A stretch of DNA of 53,918 bases from an uncultured Lutimaribacter sp. (GCA_913061505.1 CAJXSO010000019.1:1-53918), one strand, 5' to 3'. Positions 8,090 to 18,853 are shown, numbered from the stretch's first letter. Numbers and translations: made by a program. Notes: generated by a model not told the origin, from the sequence alone.

Positions 8090-9676
8090 CTACAGGGCGT
8101 AGGCCATACCGTCCGAACGTGGGTCTGTTGCGGCCTCGAAATGGCCATCGGGATGGGCCAAAACGGCGCCCGCGTGGCCCATAAGGCTGGAAAAGGCGGG
8201 GGTTAATTCCACCTGATGGCCCGCCGCGCGCAAGGCGTTGATCAGCGCAGCATCGGCGTTTTCCTCGATTTTCAGGCTGGTTGTGTCATCGCCCCAGGTT
8301 TTGCCCAGCAGCCAGCGCGGGGCGGTGATGGCCTGTTGCAGTGGCGTGCCAAACTGGGCGTAGCGGCTAAAGACGGCGGCCTGGGTTTGGGGCTGGCCTT
8401 CGCCGCCCATGGTGCCATAAGACAAAACCCGCCCATCGTTCAAAACCGCCAGTGCCGGGTTGAGCGTATGAAAGGGGCGCCGCCCCGGGGCCAGCTGGTT
8501 GGGGCCGGGCGCCATGGAAAAGCCCGCCCCGCGGTTTTGAAACACCACGCCGGTGTCGGGGCAGGTCAAACCGCTGCCAAATTCCCAAAAGACGCTTTGA
8601 ATAAACGACACGACCGTGCCGTCTTTGTCGGCGGCCCCCATCCAGATGGTATCGCCCGCCTTGGCCTGATGCGGCCAGGGCAAAGCCCGCGCCATATCGA
8701 TATTGGCTGCCATCTGATCCAGCGTGGCATCATCCAGCCAGTCTTGGGCGGGTTTGCGCATATTGGCAGGATCGCCCAATTCGGCATTGCGCAGGATAAA
8801 GGCCTGTTTGGTGGCCTCGATCAGGCCATGGATATGGGCAAAGCCCTCGGGCGTGTCGATATTCAGGCGGTCAAACACCCCCAAAATGGCCAAAGACGAC
8901 ATGCCCTGCGTGGGCGGGCCCATGTTGTAAAGCGTGCCCAGCGATGTGGCGATTTCCAGCGGCTTTTGCACTTGGGCCTGATAGGCGTGGAAATCGCCCA
9001 GCCGCAGCGGGCTGCCCATATCTTGCAAATACTGCGCATGGGTGGCGGCGATATCGCCGCGGTAATAGCTGTCGATGCCGTTTTCTGCGATGGCGCCCAA
9101 GGTCTGGCCCAGGGCTGTTTGCAGCAATTTGCTGCCCGTCGCGGGGGCCTGACCATTGGCCAGATAGATGGGGGCAAAGCCTGGCACATCGCGCAGCCCA
9201 TCTATTTTTTCGGCGGTGGTGTCGCTTTGGTTGCGGGTGACAGCAATGCCGGTTTTGGCCAGATGGATTGCCGGCGCCAAAAGATCGGCCAGTGCCATGC
9301 CTGTGCCGCCGGGGCGCTGGGCTAGGGCAGCACCCCAGCCGCCCACGGTGCCCGGCACCGTCAGCGCCGCCAGGGCCCCGCGCGCGGGTATGGCGCTGGC
9401 ATGGCCTTGGGCTGCATACCACTCTGGTGTGGCCAGACCTGCCGCTTGCCCGCAGGCGGAAATGGCAACGGGCGCCTGGCCCTTGCGGCGGATCAGCCAA
9501 AACCCATCGCCGCCGATACTGTTCATATGCGGGTATACCACGGCAATGGCCGCGGCTGCGGCCACCATGGCCTCGATCGCGCTGCCGCCTGCCTCTAGCA
9601 CATCGGCGCCCACTTTGGTTGCAATGCGGTGCGGTGCGGTGAATGCACCGTTCAAGCCCAAGGCCGTTTCTATCAT
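8090..9676 (-). CDS. Gamma-glutamyltransferase-family Ntn hydrolase, possible oxamate amidohydrolase
   Basis: A 528-residue protein of the gamma-glutamyltranspeptidase fold, made as a proenzyme that cleaves itself before a nucleophilic threonine. Thr343 in GDTIWMGAADKDGTVVSFIQS is the expected N-terminal nucleophile of the small subunit; NSIGGDGF at 52-59 and TMGGEGQPQ near 422 are other family blocks. No signal peptide is seen, unlike periplasmic glutathione-processing GGT, so it should act in the cytoplasm. HpxW of Klebsiella, a GGT-family enzyme, hydrolyses oxamate to oxalate and ammonia in purine breakdown. The operon partner downstream (38 bp) is oxalate-CoA-ligase-like, which favours the HpxW role here. 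Function is inferred from context; a generic acylase or GGT role is the alternative. A G-rich ribosome site (GGGGGGC) precedes the ATG. Confidence 0.75.
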   Translation of the reverse strand: MIETALGLNGAFTAPHRIATKVGADVLEAGGSAIEAMVAAAAAIAVVYPHMNSIGGDGFWLIRRKGQAPVAISACGQAAGLATPEWYAAQGHASAIPARGALAALTVPGTVGGWGAALAQRPGGTGMALADLLAPAIHLAKTGIAVTRNQSDTTAEKIDGLRDVPGFAPIYLANGQAPATGSKLLQTALGQTLGAIAENGIDSYYRGDIAATHAQYLQDMGSPLRLGDFHAYQAQVQKPLEIATSLGTLYNMGPPTQGMSSLAILGVFDRLNIDTPEGFAHIHGLIEATKQAFILRNAELGDPANMRKPAQDWLDDATLDQMAANIDMARALPWPHQAKAGDTIWMGAADKDGTVVSFIQSVFWEFGSGLTCPDTGVVFQNRGAGFSMAPGPNQLAPGRRPFHTLNPALAVLNDGRVLSYGTMGGEGQPQTQAAVFSRYAQFGTPLQQAITAPRWLLGKTWGDDTTSLKIEENADAALINALRAAGHQVELTPAFSSLMGHAGAVLAHPDGHFEAATDPRSDGMAYAL

Positions 9677-9739
9677 TTTGCCCCCCGTTCGCGGCCCACC
9701 CGCCCAATGCCGGTGCCCGCCCCATGTATTGTGGGCCGA

Positions 9740-9767
9740 ATAATGACGCAGATGCGGCCAGTTTCAA
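9740..9767 (-). promoter_or_regulatory. Possible promoter of the oxamate/oxalate-type operon
   Basis: On the minus strand TTGAAA (9762-9767) and CATTAT (9740-9745) are spaced by 16 bp, about 65 bp before the operon start codon. The match to sigma-70 boxes is moderate. Confidence 0.35.
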
Positions 9768-9857
9768 GGGGGGCAGGGGGCGATGCTAGGCGCAAAGGGC
9801 GCAAGGCCTGGGCGAATAAACCCATACGTGCGTTGATGGCCGCAATACACCCAGGCG

Positions 9858-9872
9858 CCAGATAGTATCTGG
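9858..9872. promoter_or_regulatory. Perfect 15-bp palindrome, candidate operator
   Basis: CCAGATA-G-TATCTGG is a perfect inverted repeat with a single central base, so it cannot form an RNA hairpin loop and looks like a dimeric DNA-binding site. It lies about 180 bp upstream of the first gene of the 5.5-9.7 kb operon and about 90 bp upstream of the candidate -35 box. No adjacent regulator gene identifies the protein. Confidence 0.45.
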
Positions 9873-9881
9873 TCAGCGGCA

Positions 9882-9905
9882 GTGGGTATTGATGTGGGTA
9901 TTGAT
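9882..9905. repeat. 12-bp tandem repeat, two copies
   Basis: GTGGGTATTGAT occurs twice without a gap (9882-9893, 9894-9905) and decays into a G/T-rich third copy up to the 3' end of the tRNA-Gly gene. Probably replication slippage in non-coding DNA. Confidence 0.8.
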
Positions 9906-9928
9906 CTGGGTGTCGGTGTGGGGGGGAT

Positions 9929-10002
9929 TGGAGCGGGTGAAGGGAATCGAACCCTCGTCTTCAGCTTGGGAAGCTGCGGCTCTACCATTGAGCTACACCC
10001 GC
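9929..10002 (-). tRNA. tRNA-Gly (anticodon CCC)
   Basis: The minus strand folds as a full tRNA: acceptor GCGGGTG (9996-10002) pairs with CACCCGC (9933-9939), the T arm carries GGTTCGATTCC, the D arm GCTC..GAGC, and the anticodon loop is TTCCCAA, giving CCC for the glycine codon GGG. The discriminator is T and the 3' CCA is encoded (9929-9931). The length is 74 nt. The top pair of the anticodon stem is G-A, as I recall for related glycine CCC tRNAs. Confidence 0.97.
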
Positions 10003-10053
10003 ATGGGCCTGCAGTTAAGACAGGCTGGTTGCCTCGTCAAGTGGGCTTTGGCC

Positions 10054-10079
10054 AAAAGGGGGGCAAGTGCCCCCCTTTT
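10054..10079 (-). terminator. Rho-independent terminator of the reductive-activator gene
   Basis: An 11-bp perfect stem (10054-10064 with 10069-10079) with a 4-nt loop, flanked by A4 and T4, directly follows the stop of the minus-strand activator gene. It is nearly symmetrical and could work both ways; on the minus strand it separates the activator from the tRNA gene. Confidence 0.85.
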
Positions 10080-10104
10080 AGATGCGTTGATCGGCAGGTT
10101 TGCC

Positions 10105-12150
10105 CTAACCCCGCCGGCGGCGGCGGCCACCGCCTGCGGCGTCGCCCTCGCTGCGGGTGTTGTAATTGACCACCGGCAGGCTGACCACCTGGCCCAGTTC
10201 TGGGAAAGGGTCGGTGGCGTGGGGGATGGCGTTTGCGTTGACGAAATGCTCTTGGAATTTCGGCTCGATCGCGGTTTCGACCTTGGTGATCTGGCGCACT
10301 GTGGCCTCGATCCCGCGGCGCGCGGCCAGATTGCACAGCGCAATGCGCGCGCCCGTGCCCGCGGCGTTGCCGGCGCTGAACACCCGCTCAAGCGGCACAT
10401 CGGGGATCATGCCCAGCACCATGGCGTGTTTGGGGCTGATATGGGCGCCAAAGGCACCCGCCAGCACCACGCGATCTACCCGTTCGACGCCCATTTCATC
10501 CATCAACAGCCGGGCACCGGCATAAAGCGCCGATTTGGCCAGCTGGATGGCGCGAATATCGCCTTGGGTTACGGAGATCAGCGGCCCGCCATTTGCGGTG
10601 CCATCATAGATGACATAGGCATTTGTGCGCCCCTCGGCGATGGCACGCTCGGTGCCGGTTTGGGCGGCCGAGCCGATCAGCCCCGAGCCATCCAACAGCC
10701 CCGCCATGCGCATTTCTGCCACCGCCTCGATGATCCCCGAGCCGCAGATGCCGGTGATGCCGGTTTCGGCCACCGCGTCTGCAAACCCGTCTTCGTCAGA
10801 CCACAGATCTACCCCGATCACACGAAAGCGCGGCTCTTTGGTGGTGGGGTTGATCTCGATGCGCTCGATCGCGCCGGGGGCTGCGCGCTGGCCCGAGCTG
10901 ATCTGTGCGCCCTCGAATGCAGGGCCTGTGGGCGACGAGCAGGCCAAGACCCGCTCTTTGTTGCCCAGCAGGATTTCGGCATTTGTGCCCACATCGACGA
11001 TCAGCACCAGATCGTCCGATTTGTTTGGCTCTTCCGACAGCGCCACCGCTGCGGCATCGGCGCCCACATGGCCGGCAATGCAGGGTAACACATAGACCTG
11101 CGCGCGTTCGTTCACGGTGCTTAGATCCAGCTGCGTGGCGGGCAGCAGCATCGCCTCGGATGTGGCCAGCGCAAAGGGCGCCTGGCCCAGCTCGACCGGG
11201 TCAATGCCCAGCAGCAGGTGGTGCATTACCGGGTTGCACACGAACACGGTTTCCATAATCAGGCTTGGGTCGATCCCTACCTCGGTGCTTAGCGTCTGGA
11301 TCAGCCCGTTGAGCGCGGTGCGCACGGCGGTGGTCATCTCGCGGTCGCCGCCGGGGTTCATCATTGCATAAGACACCCGGCTCATCAGATCTTCGCCAAA
11401 GCGGATCTGCGGGTTCATCACCCCCGACGAGGCCAGCACCTTGCCATCGGTCAAATCGCACAGATGGGCGGCAATGGTGGTCGAGCCCAGATCGATGGCC
11501 AGCCCGAAAATGCCCTCTTCATGCAGGCCGGGCCAGATATCCAATACTTTGGCCGGCCCATCGGCCTGCGCCCGAAACAGCGCCACGGTGACGTGCCAAT
11601 TGCCCTTGCGCAAGCTGGGCTGCAGTTTCGACATAACCGACAGATCTGCGCTGATTTCGGGCACATCCCATTGCGCCTTGAGCGCGCGCGCCAGGCGTTC
11701 CAGATCGCCTGTTGGCTCGTGCATATCGGGTTGATCCACCTCGACAAAATAAAGCCGCGTGGCCGGGTCCATCGTGATGGCCCGCGCCGAGGCTGCTTTG
11801 CGCACAACTTGCTTATGCACCTGGCTTTCGGGGGGCACATCGATCACCACATCGCCCTGCACGCAGGCCTGGCAGCCCAGGCGGCGGCCATCGATCAGGC
11901 CGCGCTTGTCTTTGTAGCGTTGCTCGACCTTGTTCCATTCGCTTAAGGCATCTTGGGCGACGCTGACGCCGTGTTTCGAGAACTCGCCATAAGACGGGGT
12001 GATTTGGCATTTCGAGCAAATGCCGCGCCCGCCGCAGACCGAATCCAGATCCACCCCCAGCTGGCGGGCCGCGGTAAGAACGGGGGTTCCCACCGGAAAA
12101 CGGCCACGTTTGCCCGAAGGCGTGAAAATGACAAGCGGATCGCTACTCAT
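10105..12150 (-). CDS. ASKHA-domain corrinoid-protein reductive activator (RACo/RamA-like)
   Basis: A 681-residue cytoplasmic protein in two parts. The N-terminus is a plant-type [2Fe-2S] ferredoxin domain with Cys39-x5-Cys45-x2-Cys48 and a fourth ligand at Cys93 (LGCQ). After a linker, an ASKHA (actin/Hsp70/sugar-kinase) ATPase domain begins at about 215 with phosphate-1 motif AIDLGSTTIAAHL and a second block DVGTNAEILLG at 386-396. Known relatives (RACo, RamA; DUF4445) use ATP to drive an electron from the cluster onto inactive cob(II)alamin, reactivating corrinoid methyltransferases. No corrinoid protein or methyltransferase is next to it, so its partner is elsewhere. The last residues are a run of Arg/Gly (GGGRRRRRG), unusual for the family. 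I chose the ATG at 12150 because the ferredoxin domain starts there; upstream in-frame codons run into the divergent guaB promoter region. Confidence 0.85.
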   Translation of the reverse strand: MSSDPLVIFTPSGKRGRFPVGTPVLTAARQLGVDLDSVCGGRGICSKCQITPSYGEFSKHGVSVAQDALSEWNKVEQRYKDKRGLIDGRRLGCQACVQGDVVIDVPPESQVHKQVVRKAASARAITMDPATRLYFVEVDQPDMHEPTGDLERLARALKAQWDVPEISADLSVMSKLQPSLRKGNWHVTVALFRAQADGPAKVLDIWPGLHEEGIFGLAIDLGSTTIAAHLCDLTDGKVLASSGVMNPQIRFGEDLMSRVSYAMMNPGGDREMTTAVRTALNGLIQTLSTEVGIDPSLIMETVFVCNPVMHHLLLGIDPVELGQAPFALATSEAMLLPATQLDLSTVNERAQVYVLPCIAGHVGADAAAVALSEEPNKSDDLVLIVDVGTNAEILLGNKERVLACSSPTGPAFEGAQISSGQRAAPGAIERIEINPTTKEPRFRVIGVDLWSDEDGFADAVAETGITGICGSGIIEAVAEMRMAGLLDGSGLIGSAAQTGTERAIAEGRTNAYVIYDGTANGGPLISVTQGDIRAIQLAKSALYAGARLLMDEMGVERVDRVVLAGAFGAHISPKHAMVLGMIPDVPLERVFSAGNAAGTGARIALCNLAARRGIEATVRQITKVETAIEPKFQEHFVNANAIPHATDPFPELGQVVSLPVVNYNTRSEGDAAGGGRRRRRG

Positions 12151-12221
12151 GTTTGACCTGTGTTTATGTTCGCGCGTTGGCATGCAGCATAGGGCGCGTG
12201 CGCCAAAGAAAAAGGCGATAA

Positions 12222-13840
<1,619 letters not shown>

Positions 13841-13841
<1 letters not shown>

Positions 13842-14620
13842 TGGGCGCGCGCTGGCATCAAGATGGCTGGCAGCTGACCTGCCTGACCGATGGGCAGGGC
13901 AGTTTCGCGCCCGAGGTGTTTCCCGAGCTGTCCGAGATCGAATGCAAGGCGCGTCTGGCAGCGGCGGGCGAGGCCGATATCAGGACCGAGTTCAACGCCT
14001 TCCTGATCGAGGGCGATGGCGTGCTGACGCTGGTTGATGCAGGCTATGGCGCGCTGGCCGGTGCCAAGGGTGGGCGCGTTTTGGGCCTGCTGGCCGATAT
14101 GGGCGTGGCCCCGGCGCAGATTGGGCGGCTGGTGTTCACCCATCTACATGGCGATCATTGCGGCGGTGCGCTGGGCGATGGCGGGCTGGTCTTTCCCAAT
14201 GCCGAAGTGGTGATGCACCCGGCCGAAGTGCAGCATTGGCAGGGCAGCGACACGCCCGGTGGCCGCGTTCTGGCGGCTTTGGGCGCGCGCGTTCGGCTGC
14301 TGGAAGACGGCCAAGAGGTGGCGCCGGGGCTGACATTTTGGCATTTGCCCGGCCATACCCCCGGCCATTCAGGGCTGCGGGTGGGCAACGGCCTGGTTCT
14401 GGTGGCCGATATTTTGCATTCGGAGGCATTGCAGCTGCAAGACCCGCACTGTTGCACAAAATACGACGTCGATCCGGCGCTTGCCCGCGAAACCCGCCGC
14501 CGCGCGATGGACGAGGTGGCACACCGCGGGCTGGTTTGCGCGGGCGGGCATTTGCTGGGGCCAGATAAATTTGCCCGGCTGGTGGCGGTGGGGCAGGGCT
14601 ATGCCAAGGTGGCGCCATGA
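13841..14620 (+). CDS. MBL-fold metallo-hydrolase
   Basis: A 259-residue metallo-beta-lactamase-fold hydrolase. The zinc site is HLHGDH (His101, His103, Asp105, His106), with His172 in LPGHTPGH and Asp190 in LVLVADI as the other expected ligands. The arrangement, ending in a small C-terminal domain, resembles quorum-quenching lactonase and methyl-parathion-hydrolase-like members, but the substrate is unknown. No signal peptide is seen. It is coupled to guaB by TGATG and to the following methyltransferase gene by ATGA, so the three form one operon; a role in nucleotide or RNA metabolism is only guessed from that. Confidence 0.85.
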
Positions 14621-15789
14621 CGCCGGCGGCGCGGGTTGCGGCTGCGGCCAGCATCTTGGATCAGATCGCCGGCGGCCAACCCGCCGAGGCGGCGCTGACG
14701 CGCTGGGCGCGTGGGGCGCGCTTTGCCGGATCGAAAGACCGTGCCGCCATACGTGATCATGTCTTTGATGCGCTGCGCTGCCGGCGCTCTTATGCCTGCC
14801 TTGGTGGGGGGGCTGATGGGCGCGCGCTGATGCTGGGGCTGGTGCGGGCCCAAGGGCTGGATGGCGCACAGATCTTTGCAGGCGAAGGCTATGGGTTGGC
14901 GCCGCTTGATGCGGCCGAACAGGCCGCGGGCCATGCGCCACAAGGCGCTGATGCCATGGATTTGCCCGATTGGTTGATGCCGCTCTGGCAGGAAAGCTTG
15001 GGGGCAAATGCCGCTGCTGTGGCCGAAACCCAACGCCATCGTGCGCCTGTTATGCTGCGGGTCAATACCGCAAAATGCGATCGTGCCCGCGCGATTGCCG
15101 CGCTGGGCGCCGAGGGGATTGCGGCCCACCCTGCCGCCATTGCGGATACGGCCATTATTTTGGGCGAGGGGGCGCGCAAACTGGCGCAAAGCCAGGCCTA
15201 TCTGCAAGGCCTGGTCGAGCTGCAGGACGGCGCGGCACAGGCCCTGGTGGGCTTGCTGGAGGTGCCGCAGGCAGGGCGCATTCTAGACTATTGCGCCGGC
15301 GGTGGCGGCAAGGTGCTGGCCATGGCGCCGCGGGCCGGGCGCGCACGGCTTTATGCCTATGATGCGCAGGCCCAACGGTTGAAAGATTTGCCCGCCCGCG
15401 CGGCGCGCGCCGATGTGGCGGTAGAGAGTGTTTCAGATCACACCGCGCTGGCGGCATTGGCGCCGTTCGATCTGGTTTTGGCAGATGTGCCCTGCTCGGG
15501 CAGCGGCACATGGCGGCGCACCCCCGAGGCAAAATGGCTGCTATCGGCCGAAAGCCTGCAGGCGCTGAACGCAACCCAAGACATGATCTTGCAGCAAGCG
15601 GCCCCTTTAGTGGCCAAAGGTGGCGTGCTGGCCTATGCAACATGCTCTGTGTTGCAGCAAGAAAACGATCAGCGGATCAGCCGGTTTTTAGAAAAAACCA
15701 CAGGCTGGCGGCAGGATTTTTGCCACCATTGGCTGCCTGGCCCCGAAGGCGACGGGTTTTTCTTGGCGGTGCTACGCCGAGATCTGTGA
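14617..15789 (+). CDS. RsmB-family rRNA (cytosine-C5)-methyltransferase
   Basis: This is a 390-residue RsmB/NOP2-type methyltransferase; the E. coli enzyme (about 429 residues) methylates C967 of 16S rRNA. The SAM site is DYCAGGGGKVLAM at about 224-236; motif IV is ADVPCSGSGTWRR with Cys293, and motif VI is YATCSVLQQEN with Cys343, the pair of cysteines used for catalysis and product release. The N-terminal part (1-135) is helical, as in RsmB, but the NusB-like domain is weakly conserved, so the exact cytosine target is uncertain. It overlaps the MBL gene by four bases. A CtrA-like box lies just downstream, before cckA. Confidence 0.85.
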   Translation: MTPAARVAAAASILDQIAGGQPAEAALTRWARGARFAGSKDRAAIRDHVFDALRCRRSYACLGGGADGRALMLGLVRAQGLDGAQIFAGEGYGLAPLDAAEQAAGHAPQGADAMDLPDWLMPLWQESLGANAAAVAETQRHRAPVMLRVNTAKCDRARAIAALGAEGIAAHPAAIADTAIILGEGARKLAQSQAYLQGLVELQDGAAQALVGLLEVPQAGRILDYCAGGGGKVLAMAPRAGRARLYAYDAQAQRLKDLPARAARADVAVESVSDHTALAALAPFDLVLADVPCSGSGTWRRTPEAKWLLSAESLQALNATQDMILQQAAPLVAKGGVLAYATCSVLQQENDQRISRFLEKTTGWRQDFCHHWLPGPEGDGFFLAVLRRDL

Positions 15790-15822
15790 TTTTTGCAATT
15801 TTAAGTAGAGTTTCTGTGCGCC

Positions 15823-15838
15823 TTAGGCTTTGCTTAAC
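15823..15838 (+). promoter_or_regulatory. CtrA-like box upstream of cckA
   Basis: TTAG-N7-TTAAC (TTAGGCTTTGCTTAAC) differs at one base from the CtrA consensus TTAA-N7-TTAAC and lies about 55 bp before the cckA start. It suggests feedback of the master regulator on its own kinase. Confidence 0.45.
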
Positions 15839-15891
15839 GGGTAGCGGTTTCACTAGGCCTGCCGGGTTTGGGCAGAAGGGCCAGTTTTGCA

Positions 15892-18225
15892 ATGTTGGGT
15901 GCATATCAGATCGGTCAGCACTGGGGGCTTTTCAGGGCCTTGCGCAATGATTGGCGGCTAGGGGCGCTGCTGGCCTGCGCCTTGGTGCCGTTTGCGGTTT
16001 GGGGTTTGGGGCAGGCCGGGCTGGTTGCATCTGGGCTGGCGGCCGCCATGGGCTGGGCTGCGCTGAGCGCGCTTGTGGTGGCTTTGGCGCTGGCTTGGGT
16101 GTTTGCTGCGGGCCAGGTTTGGCTGGCGCGGCGGTTGCTGTTCCTGGCGCGGGGGCTGTTTCAGGCGCAGGGGGCGCAATTGCTGCTGGTGGGGCCCGGC
16201 GATAGGGTGCTGTGGGCCGAAGGCCCGGTGCCTGCCCAACAGGCCAAAACGCTGCCTGCCGTCATGGGGCATTGGCTGGCAGATCCGCCCCCTGTGATTG
16301 CCCGGCTTGCCGCACAGCTGCAAAGGGCACCGCAGGCCAGCGATGTGGCGTTTACCCGCCATTCAGGTTTGCGAATTGCCGCCTGGCGTTTGGGGTCAAA
16401 GCTGTGCCTGTGGCAATTACAGCCCATGGTTGCGCCCCATCCCGCGCCCGCGGCCCAGGCCAGCGGCGCCCCATATTTGTGTTTTTCGCCCCTGGGCACG
16501 CTGCTGGCAATGAATGCGGCGGCCGCGCGCCTATTGGGGCCGGGGCCGCATGATCGTGAGGCTATTTTGCCACTTGGCGCGGCCTCGGGGCAGGTGATGC
16601 AGGTGCCCACCTTGCAGGGCAGCCAAGCCTTTTTGGTGCATGTGATCGAGGCGATGGATCGCTGCGAAATTTATCTGCTGGCGCCCCCCGGTGCCCCTAA
16701 TACGCCCCCGGCCGAGCGGCTGTTTCACGAGCTGCCCGTTGCCATGCTGCGGCTGCAGGCGGATGGGGTTATTCGCATGGCCAACCCTACGGCTTGCCAG
16801 CTGTTGCAAGTGGCTGACTGCACTGGGCGGCCATTGTCATCGGTGATGGAGGGGCTGGGCCGGTCGATTGGCGATTGGTTGTCTGATGCCATGGCCGACC
16901 GGATGAGCCGGCAGACCGAATTTCTGCGTTTGACGGGCACCCATGATGAGGTGTTTGTGCAGGTCACCCTGCATCCGATGCAAGATAACGGCACCCCTGC
17001 GCTGCTGGCTGTGTTAAGCGATGCAACAGATTTCAAGGCGCTTGAGGCGCAGTTCGTTCAAAGCCAAAAAATGCAGGCGGTGGGTGAATTGGCGGGTGGG
17101 GTGGCCCATGATTTCAACAATCTTTTGACAGCAATATCAGGGCATTGTGATCTGTTGTTGATGCGCCACGATGAGGGCGATCCAGATTATGCAGATCTGG
17201 TGCAAATCACCCAAAACGCCAATCGCGCCGCCGCTTTGGTGGGGCAATTGCTGGCCTTTTCGCGCAAGCAAACGCTGCGCCCACAGGTCTTGGATATGCG
17301 CGATACTTTGGCAGATCTGACCCATCTGCTAAACCGGCTGGTGGGCGAAAAACTGGCGCTGGATCTGCAGCACGCCCCGGGCTTGCGCCCGATCCGTGTG
17401 GATAAACGCCAGCTGGAACAAGTGATTATGAACCTTGTGGTGAATGCCCGCGATGCCATGCCCGCGGGCGGCACGATTCGCCTTGAAACCGAGGCTGTGC
17501 ATCTTGCAACAGCGCTGGAACGCGACCATGCGGTTATGCCCGCGGGCGATTATGTGGCCATCCGCGTGTGTGATGATGGGGTTGGCATACCCGAAAGCCT
17601 GCGCCGGCGCGTTTTCGAGCCGTTTTTTTCGACCAAGCCGCCGGGGCAGGGCACAGGGCTGGGCCTGTCTACGGTTTATGGTATCGTCAAACAAAGCGGG
17701 GGGTTTATTTTCCTTGATAGTGTCGAGGGCATTGGCACCACATTTACGCTTTATTTTCCGGTCTATACAGGCCCGGAAGTGGCCGATGCGCCCATGCCTG
17801 TGCCCCCGCCCCCGCGCCCCAAACCCGGCGCCCAGGGGCTGATCTTGTTGGTGGAAGACGAACTGCCAGTGCGCAGCTTTGCCGCGCGTGCGTTGCGTTT
17901 GGGGGGGCATACGGTGTTAGAGGCCGGATCGGGGGAAGAGGCGCTGGATTTGCTGGCAGATCCGCTATTGCAGCCCGATTTGGTGGTGACAGATGTGGTT
18001 ATGCCCGGGATTGATGGGCCAAGCTGGGTGCGCCAAGCGCTGAAATCACGCCCGGGGCTGCGGGTGATTTTTATGTCGGGCTATGCCGAAGAGGCGGTCT
18101 CAGAACAGCCACTGGGCCTGGCGCATTCTACCTTTTTGCCCAAACCGTTTTCACTGGCTGATCTGGGGGCCACTGTGGCCGAACAAATGGCACAGGCCCT
18201 AGCCAGGCGCGATGGCATTCCATAG
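15892..18225 (+). CDS. cckA: Hybrid sensor histidine kinase/phosphatase CckA
   Basis: This 777-residue inner-membrane protein heads the phosphorelay CckA-ChpT-CtrA that runs cell-cycle, motility and gene-transfer-agent control in alphaproteobacteria. Two membrane helices (about 23-46 and 49-73) are followed by PAS-like sensing regions (about 280-390), a HisKA domain with phospho-acceptor His406 in [13 protein letters not shown], a HATPase domain with N-box [10 protein letters not shown] near 514 and glycine-rich boxes ([12 protein letters not shown]), and a C-terminal receiver with Asp701 in [10 protein letters not shown]. The ATG at 15892 has AGAAGGG about 11 bp upstream; an in-frame TTG at 15868 is the alternative. 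The 3' end overlaps the convergent sulfotransferase gene by 27 bp. Confidence 0.95.
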   Translation: MLGAYQIGQHWGLFRALRNDWRLGALLACALVPFAVWGLGQAGLVASGLAAAMGWAALSALVVALALAWVFAAGQVWLARRLLFLARGLFQAQGAQLLLVGPGDRVLWAEGPVPAQQAKTLPAVMGHWLADPPPVIARLAAQLQRAPQASDVAFTRHSGLRIAAWRLGSKLCLWQLQPMVAPHPAPAAQASGAPYLCFSPLGTLLAMNAAAARLLGPGPHDREAILPLGAASGQVMQVPTLQGSQAFLVHVIEAMDRCEIYLLAPPGAPNTPPAERLFHELPVAMLRLQADGVIRMANPTACQLLQVADCTGRPLSSVMEGLGRSIGDWLSDAMADRMSRQTEFLRLTGTHDEVFVQVTLHPMQDNGTPALLAVLSDATDFKALEAQFVQSQKMQAVGELAGGVAHDFNNLLTAISGHCDLLLMRHDEGDPDYADLVQITQNANRAAALVGQLLAFSRKQTLRPQVLDMRDTLADLTHLLNRLVGEKLALDLQHAPGLRPIRVDKRQLEQVIMNLVVNARDAMPAGGTIRLETEAVHLATALERDHAVMPAGDYVAIRVCDDGVGIPESLRRRVFEPFFSTKPPGQGTGLGLSTVYGIVKQSGGFIFLDSVEGIGTTFTLYFPVYTGPEVADAPMPVPPPPRPKPGAQGLILLVEDELPVRSFAARALRLGGHTVLEAGSGEEALDLLADPLLQPDLVVTDVVMPGIDGPSWVRQALKSRPGLRVIFMSGYAEEAVSEQPLGLAHSTFLPKPFSLADLGATVAEQMAQALARRDGIP

Positions 18226-18801
18226 CGCAAATTCTGCCGCGCAGTGCTGGCGCAAACGCTGCTCTATCTCAGCTGACAGCTGCAGGGGAATGGCCGGCGA
18301 TACGTTCAGCCGGGGCAGGGTGAATTGCACATCAAGGCGTTTTTGCAAGAAGGCAAGCAGCGCCTCTTGGTTTTCGTAGCGAAAAAGATGCGTCACAGCT
18401 GTGCCGTTGGGGCGCGGCTCGATAAATTTGGCTTGGCTTCCCACATTGGCAAAGGCGGGGGGCTTGGGCTGGGTGTAGGCCAAGACAAATTCATCAAAAC
18501 TGTATTTATGGGTGCTGTTGCGGTGGCTTTCCAGCCCCGGCCGCCGCCTGTAGCGATACCAGCTGCCCAGCCAGCTGATTGGTTCGCGCACCACGGCCAG
18601 GGTTTCCATATCGTCGGTCTTTGCGGCCTTTTCAAACATCGGTCGAAAGAAACGATTATAGCGATAAAGCGGGGCGTGTTTCAGCTGAGGTGGATCAAGA
18701 ATCACCATATCTGCATGGGGGGCCAATGCGTGTTGAAACGCTGTTGTGCCGGTCTTCGGCACGCTTAAGAACACCAATTTTTGTTTCCAAAACACCAGCA
18801 T
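18199..18801 (-). CDS. Sulfotransferase-family protein
   Basis: This gene gives 200 residues from this start. LSVPKTGTTAFQ at 12-23 is the 5'-phosphosulfate loop that binds PAPS, and REPISWLGSWYRYRR near 78 matches the second PAPS-binding block (Arg and Ser contacting the 3'-phosphate). Known members transfer sulfate to sugars, lipids or proteins; the acceptor is not evident. The ORF is open to 18861 with other ATGs, but MLVFWKQKLVFLSVPKTG fits family N-termini best. Its 3' end lies inside the cckA coding end. A full CtrA box 53 bp upstream of the start suggests cell-cycle or motility-linked expression. Confidence 0.8.
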   Translation of the reverse strand: MLVFWKQKLVFLSVPKTGTTAFQHALAPHADMVILDPPQLKHAPLYRYNRFFRPMFEKAAKTDDMETLAVVREPISWLGSWYRYRRRPGLESHRNSTHKYSFDEFVLAYTQPKPPAFANVGSQAKFIEPRPNGTAVTHLFRYENQEALLAFLQKRLDVQFTLPRLNVSPAIPLQLSAEIEQRLRQHCAAEFALWNAIAPG

Positions 18802-18853
18802 GGGCCACCATTTACCCTTGAAACAGAAGAAAAACACCATGTCGCGGCACGGC

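Noticed and set aside
8216-9325. Long open frame on the plus strand opposite the GGT-family gene
   Set aside because: It is a shadow of the minus-strand gene, a common effect of high GC; it has no ribosome site or recognisable domain.
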